DNA of 64,000 nucleotides from a virus. The stretch lies in the IMG/VR virus record IMGVR_UViG_3300030419_007641, positions 24,992 through 88,991 of that record. One strand, given 5' to 3'. Shown piece after piece: positions 46,926 to 56,313 of this stretch. The translations under genes and the position numbers were made by a program. Position 1 is the first letter of the stretch. Each line of letters begins with the position of its first letter. The notes under the pieces were generated by a model. That model was not told the DNA's origin and did no database searches. It saw only the letters and a list, made by a program, of their open reading frames with translations.

Positions 46926-48356
46926 ATGGCTGTAGACGCAATACTTAGATTACGAGACGCGGAACCAATTATCGACAATAAGGCTGAGTTATTGAGAGCT
47001 TTGGAGAGAACTGCTAGCCAGTTTGATGAGCTTATTGGATATCCATTTGGTACTAATGATGAAGCTGCTGACAATGCTAAAGACGGGTTACCATGTTCAG
47101 CAGCCGATGGGGAGTATACAGATGCAGATAAAGAATTTTTAGAGTTATTTAAAAAAATTGCACATGAGGGCACCGATGACTTATCTGAATTTATTGATAA
47201 AATAGCCGATGAGGGTAATGATATAGATGAAGCCTCTATAATTTACTATATTAATCAGCTTTTTAGTAGGTGGCCACCAGATCTTATCTCAATTATAGAA
47301 GGTGTGCCCCCAGAAATAAAATCGTTTTTTAGATTTGCACCTGATATCATGGGAGCAAACGGCGAAGCATTTGTAAACCGGGCAATTGCTCCAGAGCTTC
47401 CGCGATTGGTTGCACTGGGAGGTTTAATTGCAGCCCGTCCAAATTCTTCGGCGCCTGTATCTAAGACTTCTCTATTACAGAGAGGGCAGGTACCTTTAAA
47501 TGCTGCTCCTGTTACTTTTAATAAAAGCCCGGGTATCGTTCAAAAGTTGCTGTGGCAAAATACAATAAACGTACAAGAAGTATATGTACGTAATTTCGAT
47601 CAGTTGGTAGCATTTGATAATACTAGTACATTATCCGGGCCGGATCTTGACAAATTAAATGAATTCCGAATAAGCAATGAAGCGGTGCAATATGTAGTAG
47701 CAGTAGGTGCTGAGGCAGGTGAAGGTGAACCTGGATTACCGCCTCATGCAGCTGGTGATCCGAGAGAGGCGACTCCTCCGGTTGCACCTAACGGCCAACC
47801 AGGCGGAGGCGCTGGACCGGCCCGATTTGCTGACCCAGCATTTATGGAACATGACGGCCATAACCATCTGCCACATGCAAATATTGGAGTTAAAGATGTA
47901 GAATTCTTTAATACTATTTTAAAAGTTCATAAATGGATTTATGATAGTGTAGACGAAGAATTAGGTGAAGACGACTTCAAGCTATGTGTGTTCAAGAAAA
48001 GAATAAACTACTTTAATGCAGAACAAAATATAGCACAGTCTGAAAACGATACAGTAGGTAGAGTGGTAGAATATATTTCTCGCTCATTTGACGATAAATC
48101 AGATAACAACCAAGCGGCTAATGGCGAGGAGGAAATTATAACTAAGTTTGCTACTATAGAGACTGATCTCTTTGGTAATACATTTACCTCGGCAGATGAA
48201 GGTGGAGAGCCTGGTCGCATGGCCTTTGAATTAACAGTACCTGATCACGGGGCTGAAGATGAAGATGGTACCTTTAAGCTGTATACTGTTAAGGGGCAGC
48301 TCGGTAGTGGAAGAGATGTTAAAGAGGATGATATCGTTAAGGAGTGTAAGACTTAA
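46926..48356 (+). CDS. tail/baseplate-associated protein, 476 aa
   Basis: No family recognised. N-terminal helical region (about 1-110), acidic loops, a Pro/Gly-rich linker (about 260-300: PPHAAGDPREATPPVAPNGQ) containing HDGHNHLPHAN, and a C-terminal mixed domain. Position directly after the gp27-like hub suggests a hub or spike accessory. The HxxHxH cluster could bind metal, as in some spike tips (inference). Confidence 0.6.
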   Translation: MAVDAILRLRDAEPIIDNKAELLRALERTASQFDELIGYPFGTNDEAADNAKDGLPCSAADGEYTDADKEFLELFKKIAHEGTDDLSEFIDKIADEGNDIDEASIIYYINQLFSRWPPDLISIIEGVPPEIKSFFRFAPDIMGANGEAFVNRAIAPELPRLVALGGLIAARPNSSAPVSKTSLLQRGQVPLNAAPVTFNKSPGIVQKLLWQNTINVQEVYVRNFDQLVAFDNTSTLSGPDLDKLNEFRISNEAVQYVVAVGAEAGEGEPGLPPHAAGDPREATPPVAPNGQPGGGAGPARFADPAFMEHDGHNHLPHANIGVKDVEFFNTILKVHKWIYDSVDEELGEDDFKLCVFKKRINYFNAEQNIAQSENDTVGRVVEYISRSFDDKSDNNQAANGEEEIITKFATIETDLFGNTFTSADEGGEPGRMAFELTVPDHGAEDEDGTFKLYTVKGQLGSGRDVKEDDIVKECKT

Positions 48357-48358
48357 TC

Positions 48359-48805
48359 TTATACATCAATAATATCGCTATCATCCTTATCTACTAGCGC
48401 AGCCATAATATCTTCGCGAGAGAGAAGAACTTTTGTTTGATTATCAACAATGCTAATTCTTTCCTTTGATTCAACGTCCATTCTCTTAACTTCTTTTTGA
48501 GTTTCGTTCCTTTCGTTAGAACTGTGCAATTTTTGTAGTGTATCTATAGAGCCAGCAGTTGCTTTAATTACTTCTGCTAATGCTGCAACATCTCTATTTT
48601 CCGGAGCTGATGAAATGTAATCATTAACGTTATCTACAATCTCTAAAGACTTACTAACAAGCTTACCAGAAGATTTCATAATAAACTCTTCTAAGTTTTC
48701 TTTATCAATATGTACATCTTTTTGCTTTTCACGTACAGCTTCTTTACTACCCTTGATTTGAGTAATAATATCATTTACTGCCTCATCTAACTCATCATTA
48801 GCCAT
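48359..48805 (-). CDS. helical protein, possible small terminase (gp16-like), 148 aa
   Basis: All-helical and acidic. The segment ENRDVAALAEVIKATAGSIDTLQKLHSSNE (about 74-103) resembles the central helices of T4-type small terminases, which have 'PRAxEVxxQMIKTxxDIN' there. Weak evidence and out of the usual position next to gp17, so uncertain. Confidence 0.5.
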   Translation of the reverse strand: MANDELDEAVNDIITQIKGSKEAVREKQKDVHIDKENLEEFIMKSSGKLVSKSLEIVDNVNDYISSAPENRDVAALAEVIKATAGSIDTLQKLHSSNERNETQKEVKRMDVESKERISIVDNQTKVLLSREDIMAALVDKDDSDIIDV

Positions 48806-48860
48806 TGCACATATATTTAATCTATAGTTGAATTTTTTTATTAGCCCGTTATTATATAGT

Positions 48861-49283
48861 ATGTTATTAAAGTTTAAGAAAACTAATGAGAGGGCGGTTC
48901 TCCCCTGTAAGAACCATGCGGACGATACAGGGCTAGATGTGACATCAGTTGTGGATAAAGTTATTCCAGCTCGTGGGTCTGCTGTTGTAGACGTCGGATT
49001 AGAATTTGCTCACATTGATTCACAATTTTGGGTTAAAATAGAAGGTAGATCTGGTATGGGATTTAAACACGGAATTTTACCACATCCTGGGATAATTGAT
49101 AGTGGATATAGAGGCGATGCTGGCGTTAAGCTATATAATCTTACTGATAAAGACTATGAAGTAAAAGCTGGTGATAGAATTGCGCAATTTGTAGTATATA
49201 CTAATCATGTAGTGGAAGTACAGGAAGGCGACATTCAAGAGACAGAGAGAGGTGCTAAAGGTTTCGGTTCTTCTGGTAAATAA
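48861..49283 (+). CDS. dut: dUTPase, 140 aa
   Basis: dUTP diphosphatase, keeping uracil out of DNA and supplying dUMP for thymidylate. I set the start at ATG 48861 (MLLKFKKTNERAVLP), since the earlier 11 residues of the longer frame read as untranslated sequence. The five motifs are visible: DDTGLDVTS (1), EGRSGMGFKHGIL (2), GIIDSGYRGDAGVKLYNL (3), AGDRIAQFV (4) and RGAKGFGSSG (5). Confidence 0.92.
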   Translation: MLLKFKKTNERAVLPCKNHADDTGLDVTSVVDKVIPARGSAVVDVGLEFAHIDSQFWVKIEGRSGMGFKHGILPHPGIIDSGYRGDAGVKLYNLTDKDYEVKAGDRIAQFVVYTNHVVEVQEGDIQETERGAKGFGSSGK

Positions 49284-49285
49284 TT

Positions 49286-50212
49286 ATGGTAGATTTTGAT
49301 AAAATTTGGGTAGAAAAATATCGCCCGCAGACGCTAGACGATATTATTCTGGATGAAGAAACATTACGAGTAGTTAAGGAGTTTAAAAATGAAATTCCTA
49401 ATCTTTTATTTGTTGGTAATCCCGGTACCGGTAAAACAACGTTAGCGAGAGTTATTGTTAACGACATTCTCGGATGCAATTATCTTTATATTAATGCTTC
49501 TGATGAGTCTGGTATCGATACTATTCGACACAATATTACTAACTTTGCTCAAACTAAATCTTTTGATGGTGGAGTTAAGGTTGTAATTCTAGATGAAGGT
49601 GACGGTCTAACACCGCAAGCTCAAGCCGCTCTCCGTAATACAATGGAGTCGTATGCTAAGTATTGTAGGTTTATTATTACAGCAAACTACAAGCATAAGA
49701 TTATCCCGGCTGTGCAATCTAGATGTCAGTCGCTAACTATCAAACCTGTTTTAGACTTAGCAGTTAAAAGATGTTATAGTATATTACAACAGGAGAGTGT
49801 AACAGTTCCGGAAGAGCAAAAGAAGAAGTTTGTACAGTTGGTTAAAAAGAGCTTCCCGGATCTTAGAAAAACAATCAACGAGCTTCAAAAGAACGTTATT
49901 GATTCAGAGCTTTGCATTACTAGTATTAATACTGATAACGAATTATTGGAAACAATTTACAAAAAAATAGCTAGTAAGAAATGCTTAGATGCTAGAAGAT
50001 ATCTAATTGAGAATGAAGATAGGTTTCAAGGTGATTACGATACGTTGCTTTGTAACTATCTAGATTTTATCTACAATGCGAATGTACAAGATATCAAAAA
50101 GAAAGAGATGATTGCTATTATTGCAGATCATCTCTATAAGAGTGCGTTTGTTGTTGATAAAGAAATCAACGCATTTGCATGCTTAGTAAATTTAGAAAAT
50201 GCTTTAGACTAA
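49286..50212 (+). CDS. sliding-clamp loader small subunit, gp44/RFC-like, 308 aa
   Basis: AAA+ ATPase that loads the phage polymerase clamp. Motifs: VEKYRPQTLDDIIL at the N-terminus, Walker A VGNPGTGKTTLA (about 44-55), Walker B VVILDEGDG (usual DEAD/DECD is DEGD here), sensor 1 FIITANYKHKI, and SRC motif (VQSRCQSL). Length matches gp44 (319). Directly follows dUTPase, forming a short replication/nucleotide unit. Confidence 0.93.
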   Translation: MVDFDKIWVEKYRPQTLDDIILDEETLRVVKEFKNEIPNLLFVGNPGTGKTTLARVIVNDILGCNYLYINASDESGIDTIRHNITNFAQTKSFDGGVKVVILDEGDGLTPQAQAALRNTMESYAKYCRFIITANYKHKIIPAVQSRCQSLTIKPVLDLAVKRCYSILQQESVTVPEEQKKKFVQLVKKSFPDLRKTINELQKNVIDSELCITSINTDNELLETIYKKIASKKCLDARRYLIENEDRFQGDYDTLLCNYLDFIYNANVQDIKKKEMIAIIADHLYKSAFVVDKEINAFACLVNLENALD

Positions 50213-50214
50213 CC

Positions 50215-50745
50215 TTAGGCTACCTCTGCGCCTAACCCTTCATCATCTTTATAACGAGTTTCATACTGGGCACTGAAACCATCCCTCGTACCCTCAATTT
50301 CTACGTCTTCTACATTCTTAAGACTGTCAGTAATAGTATCAATTAAATCTTGTATAAATTCTTCTTCGGGAACCTCTAGAGCCATCCCTAACTTCTTAAG
50401 GTCGTTAGCAATAGTTTTAGCTGAATTATTGATATAGGATTTATATTTGGCTTCTTGACCTGATCTACGACCTGCCGCGGCTTCCTCTTTTCCGCCTTTA
50501 GTCCACTCAGCCCCCTTTTTAGCCAACCCTCCTTTAGAAGCGTCTACCCCTAAAGCCTGGCCTCCGAGCTCAGCAGTTTTACTTAAAACATCACCAGCCA
50601 ATTCTTTGGCTGCTCCTTTTATTCGTTTACCGGCGCCCTTAAAGGCACCTACTGCTTGATCTTTTCTAGCCTTTAACCTGTCTAAAAACCCTTCTTCAAT
50701 GCTTTGATACGCCTCTGCTAATAGCTGTTGGTCTCTTTTGTTCAT
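50215..50745 (-). CDS. basic/helical protein with LLAE N-terminus, 176 aa
   Basis: N-terminus MNKRDQQLLAEAYQSIEEGFLDRL holds LLAE, matching the (I/L)xE rule and similar to N-termini of virion proteins in T4-like phages. The middle is Lys/Gly/Ala rich (GAFKGAGKRIKGAAKELAG), and the C-terminus helical and acidic. Likely structural or head-associated by composition. Function unassigned. Confidence 0.6.
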   Translation of the reverse strand: MNKRDQQLLAEAYQSIEEGFLDRLKARKDQAVGAFKGAGKRIKGAAKELAGDVLSKTAELGGQALGVDASKGGLAKKGAEWTKGGKEEAAAGRRSGQEAKYKSYINNSAKTIANDLKKLGMALEVPEEEFIQDLIDTITDSLKNVEDVEIEGTRDGFSAQYETRYKDDEGLGAEVA

Positions 50746-50762
50746 TTATCTTTTACCTAGTT

Positions 50763-51362
50763 TTATTGCCCTATAGGTGGCGGTATCACAGCCGCAGAAC
50801 TACTTGTGTCGTAATAATGATCCTCTGTGGGGCAAGGACAGGGAATCTCCACATTTTGGGTTGGAAGAGATCTTTCCGTTGGAGTTAAATCATGAGGTTC
50901 TGTACCTCCGCGGTCCGATCTATTAGCAAGGTTCTCTTCATCTTCTGGCAGCTCTTCAGGTTTAATATTAACCTTGTCCGCTCTTCTCATCGCATCAGGA
51001 ATTGGAAGAAGATTAGGATAATACTGAACAGCCTGGCCTAGTTCACCAGGAATCGAACAATAATGAGAATATCTTCCACCACCTGTATCTAATGCTATAT
51101 CAAGTATTACATCAATTGAAGCTGTTGCGGGGTTAGCTGGATAGCGCGCGGGGTCTGTATCTTTAATTCCAACAATTCGAATATGGAGACCTGAATCAAT
51201 CATTTGGTTAATTAGATCTTGAGTATTAGTGCCAAGTTCTTTGAAACCATCTGAGCCTTTAAAATTGTCGTTAAACTTAAAAACGTCACCTACGAGGAAT
51301 CCACCCCGCTCGTATCTCCGCATATAAGACTCATGTAACTTAACAAACTTTTTACCTGCCAT
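50763..51362 (-). CDS. hypothetical protein, 199 aa
   Basis: A perfect TATAAATA late box (51368-51375) 5 nt upstream selects the ATG at 51362 (MAGKKFVKLHESYMRRYERGGFLVGDVFKF). The longer frame from 51449 would overlap the next gene. Beta-rich N-terminal half (KFNDNFKG..., ASIDVILDIALDTG), and a Pro/Glu-rich C-terminal third ending in CPCPTEDHYY. Possibly a virion protein. No match recognised. Confidence 0.65.
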   Translation of the reverse strand: MAGKKFVKLHESYMRRYERGGFLVGDVFKFNDNFKGSDGFKELGTNTQDLINQMIDSGLHIRIVGIKDTDPARYPANPATASIDVILDIALDTGGGRYSHYCSIPGELGQAVQYYPNLLPIPDAMRRADKVNIKPEELPEDEENLANRSDRGGTEPHDLTPTERSLPTQNVEIPCPCPTEDHYYDTSSSAAVIPPPIGQ

Positions 51363-51367
51363 AATAT

Positions 51368-51375
51368 TATTTATA
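51368..51375 (-). promoter_or_regulatory. perfect late box TATAAATA
   Basis: Minus-strand TATAAATA, 5 nt before the ATG at 51362. Confidence 0.7.
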
Positions 51376-51408
51376 CAACCCTGCAGATAATCACACAGAT
51401 ATGCAAGT

Positions 51409-51675
51409 TTAATCTCTAAGAAATTCTGCGATTGTATGGAAAGCATCAAATAGCTCTATATCATCTTCTATAGCAGGTCCTAAATCTTCCTCAATTTCAA
51501 AAGAGTGTGTGGTATATACCGACCTTTGACTTACCCACCGTTCATCCTTAATATATACCCGCTCATACGAAGGGTCTGGAAGATTTAATCTTGAATACAG
51601 CTCTTTTTTAAGAGCACTTACTAGTTCTTTAGGTTCTATTTCCACTTCAATAGCAGTTTTACCTTTGACATGCAT
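51409..51675 (-). CDS. hypothetical protein, 88 aa
   Basis: MHVKGKTAIEVEIEPKELVSALKKELYSRLNLP...: small alpha/beta protein with a first strand and helix. Start lies next to a GGAAC-type element (51680-51700). Function unknown. Confidence 0.65.
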   Translation of the reverse strand: MHVKGKTAIEVEIEPKELVSALKKELYSRLNLPDPSYERVYIKDERWVSQRSVYTTHSFEIEEDLGPAIEDDIELFDAFHTIAEFLRD

Positions 51676-51735
51676 ACTTTAATTATATTGTAGTTCCTTA
51701 AACTCGATTTACCACTGGTGTATTAAATATTATAA

Positions 51736-52227
51736 ATGGGTGCTATTAAATTATCTAAACTTTCTGTAGATACAGCGGATAACGCTGCTTTAAAGGGTGG
51801 GTACCTATATAAGGATTTGTTTTTAGGGCAGGATATGAACCGTGTTACATACAATAGTCAGTTTGATGCTGCAAACGAAATTAAAGATGTACAGGGAATG
51901 TACGATTTAATGTCTATAGAAAATAGTATTAAAAATATATTTGGTACGATTCCTGGGCAAAAAATACTCAGCCCCACTTTTGGAATAGATCTGAGGGAGT
52001 TTATTTTTGAGCCAGTTACACGATTTAATGGGCGTATAATTCAGGGAGAGATTGCATCTGCAATTGCTCAGCAAGAGCCTAGAGTTCAAAGAGTCCGTTC
52101 AGCGGTTACCGCCCATGAAGATATTCAAGAGTATTCCATAACAACCACATATGATGTTCGCTCATTAGATACATATGGCATTTCTTTAAAGTCAGTACTA
52201 AATAGTAGCGGACATTTTTTTCCTTAA
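51736..52227 (+). CDS. gp25: baseplate wedge protein, gp25-like, 163 aa
   Basis: gp25 hallmark: NSIKNIFGTIPGQKILSPTFGIDLREFIFEPVTRFNGRIIQGEIASAIAQQEPRV (about 60-115). It forms the inner wedge with gp6. Slightly longer than T4 gp25 (132). Late box TTAAATATTATA before the start; the next gene starts 3 nt after the stop. Confidence 0.92.
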   Translation: MGAIKLSKLSVDTADNAALKGGYLYKDLFLGQDMNRVTYNSQFDAANEIKDVQGMYDLMSIENSIKNIFGTIPGQKILSPTFGIDLREFIFEPVTRFNGRIIQGEIASAIAQQEPRVQRVRSAVTAHEDIQEYSITTTYDVRSLDTYGISLKSVLNSSGHFFP

Positions 52228-52229
52228 GC

Positions 52230-54074
52230 ATGCCTACACCTACTAACACATCAAACGATTTTTTAGACTATAATCTTCCGCAAAACGCTTATGCTGCATT
52301 TGATGCTATAAGCTTAAAAAGTTATATTGTCGATAGATTAAACAAAAATGAAAAATTTACAGATCAAAATTTTGACGCAAGTAACTTAGCAGCTATTATC
52401 GATATTATAGCTTATTCGTACCATGTGCTCCTCTTCTACTTAAACAATACAGCTACAGAGGTGAATTTTGATCAGGCTAGTTTATATGAAAATATGAACA
52501 GAATTGTAAAGCTCATAGGTTATAAACCCGCAGGTAAGCAGACCTCTCTTGTTCCTATTGAATGTACTGGCTCGGTAAATTTACCAATTAACAATTATAC
52601 TATACGTAAGTATTCTTACTTTTTAGTAGATAATATACAGTATACGTTTTTAAATGATGTTTCTTTTAGTAAGACAGTAGCAGGGTCTGAAAATATTACT
52701 TCTATTAACGATAGTGTAGTCCTATACCAAGGATCGGTAGCAGAATATCCAAGTTACACCGCGCAAGGAGAAATTTTTGAAGTGTTACCCATTGTAGTAG
52801 ACAATATTGTAAATTCAGATGATGCTAAATTTATAGCTGATAATACAATAAGTGTTAATGTATTGGAAACGGACTCAGGGTTATATCATGAGTATAGAGA
52901 AGTTGATAATTTATTTCTTTCAACATCTAACGAAAGAGTATTTGAAAAAAGATTAAATGAAAATGGTCATTATGAAATTAAATTCGGTGACGGCATTTTT
53001 GGAAAGCGGCTCGGTGAGGGAGATACAGTAGCAGTGAGTTACATATTGTCAGATAATAAAAGAGGTGTTATAAATAAAAACGCTTTAGCTGGTAAAAAAC
53101 TATTTGTGTACGAGTCTTCGAGACAGAGGGCAATATTTAACGATACATACCTAAATAAAGATCAAACTACTTTTATTACTGCTAACAATAGCTCAGAATT
53201 AACTTTTAATAACCCGTTAGATTCTTCTTCTCTTACTGACGAGGAGACAGTACAACAAATAAGGGAAAATGCTCCTAAAGTATTTTCATCACAACTTAGG
53301 TTAGTAACAGAAAGTGATTATGAGGCACTTATACATAAGAACTTATCTCATGTGGTAGGTAGTGCAAAGGTTGTAGGTAATGACACGTATATGAATGAGT
53401 ATATACAATATTTTTATAATATTGGCGTAAATCCTAACAAAGTAAATCGTGTACTAATTAATCAAGTAAATTTTGCTAGCTCGTGTGACTTTAACAATAT
53501 TAACATTTTTGTAGCACCAAAATTCGTAATTAATGAAGATCGATCTTATCCGCCATATGTAAGTAACTCATTTAAAAATCTTATACTAGAATTGACAGAA
53601 GATAAAAAAATGATATCTAATGAAGTGGTCCCAAGAGATCCTGTTTACATGGCTTACGGGCTCGGTGTAAACAGTAATACTGATCGAGGCCTAAAATTAT
53701 CTATACTAGATAACACACAGCTATGTATTGTACGTAAAAATACAAACAAGATAAACAAAAATACAATAAAGGCTCAGGTAGTTGATATTATAAGAACATT
53801 TTTTGACCCTAATAACAACGAATTAGGTCAAAATATAAGTTTAACTAACTTAACAAATACTATTTTATCGATTGAGGGTGTTGAAAGGATATACACACAC
53901 AATACAACCGACAATACATCTTATGATGGTATTTCCTTTTTATCATTTAATCCCCTATACCCGGACAGCGATATGCAAATAGTAACCCAGGACGATACAC
54001 TTCCATTTTTTAAATTTCCATATTTGTATGCTCCGTTGTCTATCTCAAACCGAATAGCTATAAAAGATGAATAA
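52230..54074 (+). CDS. gp6: baseplate wedge protein, gp6-like, 614 aa
   Basis: The central FEKRLNENGHYEIKFGDGIFGKRLGEGDTVAVSYILSDNKRGVINKNA, ENAPKVFSSQLRLVTESDYEALIHKNLSHV and N-terminal helical region match gp6/J-type wedge proteins. T4 gp6 is 660 residues. It makes the inner ring of the baseplate with gp25 and overlaps the next gene by 8 bp. Confidence 0.9.
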   Translation: MPTPTNTSNDFLDYNLPQNAYAAFDAISLKSYIVDRLNKNEKFTDQNFDASNLAAIIDIIAYSYHVLLFYLNNTATEVNFDQASLYENMNRIVKLIGYKPAGKQTSLVPIECTGSVNLPINNYTIRKYSYFLVDNIQYTFLNDVSFSKTVAGSENITSINDSVVLYQGSVAEYPSYTAQGEIFEVLPIVVDNIVNSDDAKFIADNTISVNVLETDSGLYHEYREVDNLFLSTSNERVFEKRLNENGHYEIKFGDGIFGKRLGEGDTVAVSYILSDNKRGVINKNALAGKKLFVYESSRQRAIFNDTYLNKDQTTFITANNSSELTFNNPLDSSSLTDEETVQQIRENAPKVFSSQLRLVTESDYEALIHKNLSHVVGSAKVVGNDTYMNEYIQYFYNIGVNPNKVNRVLINQVNFASSCDFNNINIFVAPKFVINEDRSYPPYVSNSFKNLILELTEDKKMISNEVVPRDPVYMAYGLGVNSNTDRGLKLSILDNTQLCIVRKNTNKINKNTIKAQVVDIIRTFFDPNNNELGQNISLTNLTNTILSIEGVERIYTHNTTDNTSYDGISFLSFNPLYPDSDMQIVTQDDTLPFFKFPYLYAPLSISNRIAIKDE

Positions 54075-56304
54075 TATAGTCACAGACTATGTCACTTTTG
54101 ACGTTCTAGATTATAAAAATGAATCCCCTATAACTAATCGCGGGGATATTCTTTCTACTTATAATCTTCCTATCACCCCGCTCTTATTTAAAGCAAAAAT
54201 TCCTCGATCATCAGACGTAGAGGCTGTTGGGTTAGATTTAAGTAAAGTTCAATTTGATTTCGGAGACGGTACAATTGCCAACGGAGCGTCTGCTTCACAC
54301 ATATACCAATATCCTGGGCAATATACCGTAAAAATGGTATTAAGAGATATTCATAACAATGCAGTACTGGGCTCTTTGAGCGGTGGGATTAAAGTATTAG
54401 ATTATATTGAAGATTCGTTTGATATAAAATTTGATGACCCTACTACCGGTGCTGACGGGGGTGGATATGACGGGGTAGGTCATCTTAGTAATTTAAATTT
54501 ATCTGCTGGTGAGTTTTCCGACCCGTTAAGTGCTACCTCACAGGTACCTTTTTATCTAAACATTGAAGATATATATTTTAGCCTATCAGGTGACAAATAT
54601 GATAATTATTTTAATTTAGAAAAAAATAAATTTAATCACTTTAAAACTTACTCTTCATTTTATACAAAAAATACCTTATCTAATCTTTCTGCAGTTGAAT
54701 ATAATGAAATTAAAACAATAAGTTTGACCGGTGAATTTATATACGTAAAACTTTCTAGCTATGGGACAGATCTAAGCGCCGTTAAAATAGTAACGTCTAA
54801 TCGAAATGATGATTCTTCAATCATAGCAGGTACCTCTGGACAAAATATTGTATATTTTAAAACAGAAGAGCAGAGTAACCCTATATATCTTTCCTTTTTT
54901 AAAAATCCTGATGTTATTCATTCTACAAGTGTTAAAAAGACTAACAATACAGATTACCCCACTAATTTTAACATAACCCTTTCTACTTTTGTTGGCTCAA
55001 CGTCAGCTCAAACGCTTAGCAATATACAAATTACTAGTAATGGGTTAGGTGGTGATAAAGATGAATTTAATTCTTTTCCTATTAATTCTGTACAATTTAA
55101 GGGGGTAGGTATACCTCTTGTTTTAAATCCTAAAAACACAAACAATTATACAGTAAAGGCTTTGTCAGCTAGCTATCCGTTCTTTAAAGTTCTTTCTGGT
55201 AGTGATACCTTTACGCACCCGCTCTGTGTTGTCGCGGATCACAATTACACTATTACTAGCATTAATCAACCTGTATCAACATTCAATACTGATTTTGCTG
55301 GTCGCTTCCTACTAACCTTTAATGATAATGTATCATCAACTGCTACTGTTATAAGATTGAGCGCAAGTAATGACTATGCATTTGCTTCTACAATAACTAA
55401 TTTAACCGGTTCAACGCCACCCTTAACTTGCTTCCCTAAAGACTTCTATGCAATGAGTAAGCACAACGAGGATTTTGGCTTCGAAGAAATGTATGACGAT
55501 TTGCGTTTTCAAGAAGCACTATCAGATAAAGACGAGTTTTTTACAGATTTGTTAGGTACTATAGTCGGCAATGTCAGTAGTAGTCACAACACTCTAGGAA
55601 AGAAAATTTGGGAAAAATGTTTTAATTTTGTACCGAATAATAATGATATAGATGACTGTAGCATTGATAGTTTAATTAATTTAGCTAATATGGTAGATGC
55701 TGATGCTTTGGTATTTGATGGATCTAATAATTTAACTCCTCCAGAAATTGAAAGAGTTATTAGCATTTTAAGTGCAAACTACAATAGGCTTAGAGGTACA
55801 GAAAATACATTTAGTGAAAATTTTGCTAATATGGGGCAAATCACAAAAGACACATATGGAAAAAATTTAAGTAGCGACAAGTTAGACACATACACTTATG
55901 TTGTTACTGCGGGGACAGATATAGTAGCATACGAAAAATTTAGCGGTCTATATACAAAATTAAATACATATCAACCTTTATGCAGTGTTGAGTTACGCGA
56001 TGGCTCGACTAACCAATATGCTTTTAGTGGTATAGGATCTGAAAGCCCGCAAGGATCTGCATGGGGGTGGCCACTTACCTTGCCTGTAATTTACGATATA
56101 GGGACTGTAAACGACAATTATAATTTTTACCCATATAGCAGCGTGTATGAGGGTACAATAGTAGGTGGGATAATTGACTTTACTAACCCCTTGACAACTC
56201 TGAGCTTTAATGAGCCATTGAGTACTATGAGAGGGAATGAAAAAATTGACGATATAATGATTAGGAATACGCTATATAGTAGTCTATCATTATTTCCAGC
56301 TTAA
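54067..56304 (+). CDS. large baseplate/tail protein with PKD domain, 745 aa
   Basis: Residues about 60-110 form a PKD beta-sandwich (VQFDFGDGTIANGASASHIYQYPGQYTVKMVLRD). Long beta-rich middle (110-460), then a helical segment (about 470-560) that includes YAMSKHNEDFGFEEMYDDLRFQEALSDKDEFFTDLLGTIVGNVSSSHNTLGKKIWEKCFNFV, resembling wedge proteins of the gp7/gp8 layer. Directly after gp6, so baseplate wedge or outer ring is most likely. Confidence 0.75.
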   Translation: MNNIVTDYVTFDVLDYKNESPITNRGDILSTYNLPITPLLFKAKIPRSSDVEAVGLDLSKVQFDFGDGTIANGASASHIYQYPGQYTVKMVLRDIHNNAVLGSLSGGIKVLDYIEDSFDIKFDDPTTGADGGGYDGVGHLSNLNLSAGEFSDPLSATSQVPFYLNIEDIYFSLSGDKYDNYFNLEKNKFNHFKTYSSFYTKNTLSNLSAVEYNEIKTISLTGEFIYVKLSSYGTDLSAVKIVTSNRNDDSSIIAGTSGQNIVYFKTEEQSNPIYLSFFKNPDVIHSTSVKKTNNTDYPTNFNITLSTFVGSTSAQTLSNIQITSNGLGGDKDEFNSFPINSVQFKGVGIPLVLNPKNTNNYTVKALSASYPFFKVLSGSDTFTHPLCVVADHNYTITSINQPVSTFNTDFAGRFLLTFNDNVSSTATVIRLSASNDYAFASTITNLTGSTPPLTCFPKDFYAMSKHNEDFGFEEMYDDLRFQEALSDKDEFFTDLLGTIVGNVSSSHNTLGKKIWEKCFNFVPNNNDIDDCSIDSLINLANMVDADALVFDGSNNLTPPEIERVISILSANYNRLRGTENTFSENFANMGQITKDTYGKNLSSDKLDTYTYVVTAGTDIVAYEKFSGLYTKLNTYQPLCSVELRDGSTNQYAFSGIGSESPQGSAWGWPLTLPVIYDIGTVNDNYNFYPYSSVYEGTIVGGIIDFTNPLTTLSFNEPLSTMRGNEKIDDIMIRNTLYSSLSLFPA

Positions 56305-56313
56305 ATATACTTA

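Noticed and set aside
48828-48860. Longer dUTPase start at 48828
   Set aside because: The extra residues (MNFFISPLLYS) overlap the upstream leader and do not match dUTPases; ATG at 48861 fits the family start.
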